DNA of 12,596 nucleotides from Bacilli bacterium (GTDB lineage Bacteria > Bacillota_I > Bacilli_A > RF39 > UBA660). Below the pieces are notes generated by a model, which ran no database searches, was not told the origin of the DNA, and worked only from the letters and a program-made list of their open reading frames with translations. A program made the position numbers and the translations under genes. Below, one piece after another: positions 12,572 through 12,596 of this stretch (its first letter is position 1; each line of letters begins with the position of its first letter). Where the stretch lies: contig JAQVNR010000041.1 in NCBI GenBank assembly GCA_028703035.1, forward strand, positions 1 to 12,596. Direction: 5' to 3'.

Positions 12572-12596
12572 TAAAATAAAGTTCTTCGCCTTGCAG

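Noticed and set aside
1..12596. CRISPR array, tRNA or rRNA genes
   Set aside because: No regularly spaced direct repeats, cloverleaf or rRNA-like sequence was seen; the inverted repeats at 861-1047 are all different.

Overview
The window comes from a low-G+C Gram-positive bacterium, most likely an uncultured gut-type Bacilli/Mollicutes-related lineage. The evidence is strongly A+T-rich codon use, Shine-Dalgarno sites of the AAGGAGG type, sigma-A-like promoters, and a Firmicutes-style gene set (YitT, rpsF-ssb-rpsR, rplI). Trp is encoded by TGG. None of the 15 reading frames examined ends in TGA, so standard bacterial translation fits, with a bias against TGA stops. The exact taxon cannot be settled from this sequence.

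Layout, left to right. (1) 1-858 is the 3' part of a C-type-lectin/formylglycine-enzyme-fold surface protein. Its last ~160 bp are abruptly G+C-rich and carry NNC/NNT codons at the positions expected to vary, which is the signature of a diversity-generating retroelement (DGR) variable region. An unusual run of perfect hairpins follows (861-1047). The template repeat and reverse transcriptase are not in the window. (2) 1159-3126 is a YitT-family membrane protein followed by a long, atypical PRPP synthetase. (3) 3127-3953 is a decayed AAA_14/DUF4143 ATPase gene. (4) 3988-4647 is a zinc-dependent N-acetylmuramoyl-L-alanine amidase. (5) 4726-5655 is an Abi_2/AbiF-like HEPN ribonuclease, followed at once by an HtrA/DegP serine protease and then the YchF ATPase.

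(6) 7990-9109 is the conserved rpsF-ssb-rpsR operon, with a near-consensus promoter, a leader that folds like the S6:S18 autoregulatory element, and a terminator. (7) 9123-10647 is a GH25 lysozyme lipoprotein overlapping a small RNHCP-domain zinc protein. (8) 10644-11900 looks like a small accessory insertion. It holds a truncated IS30-type transposase N-terminus on the minus strand and an unrecognised 234-residue gene with its own promoter, ribosome site and terminator. (9) 12038-12499 is rplI (ribosomal protein L9). The last ~65 bases carry an inverted repeat and possibly an interspersed element.

Functionally the window mixes housekeeping genes (ribosome, ssDNA binding, PRPP supply, YchF) with cell-envelope genes (two peptidoglycan hydrolases of different chemistry, an anchored protease, YitT) and with defence/variation elements (DGR target, HEPN Abi protein, dead ATPase, IS remnant). 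The strongest leads are the putative DGR target with its hairpin array, the stand-alone Abi_2 HEPN protein, the S6:S18 leader and the unknown island gene. Homology statements are recognition by eye; no search was run.
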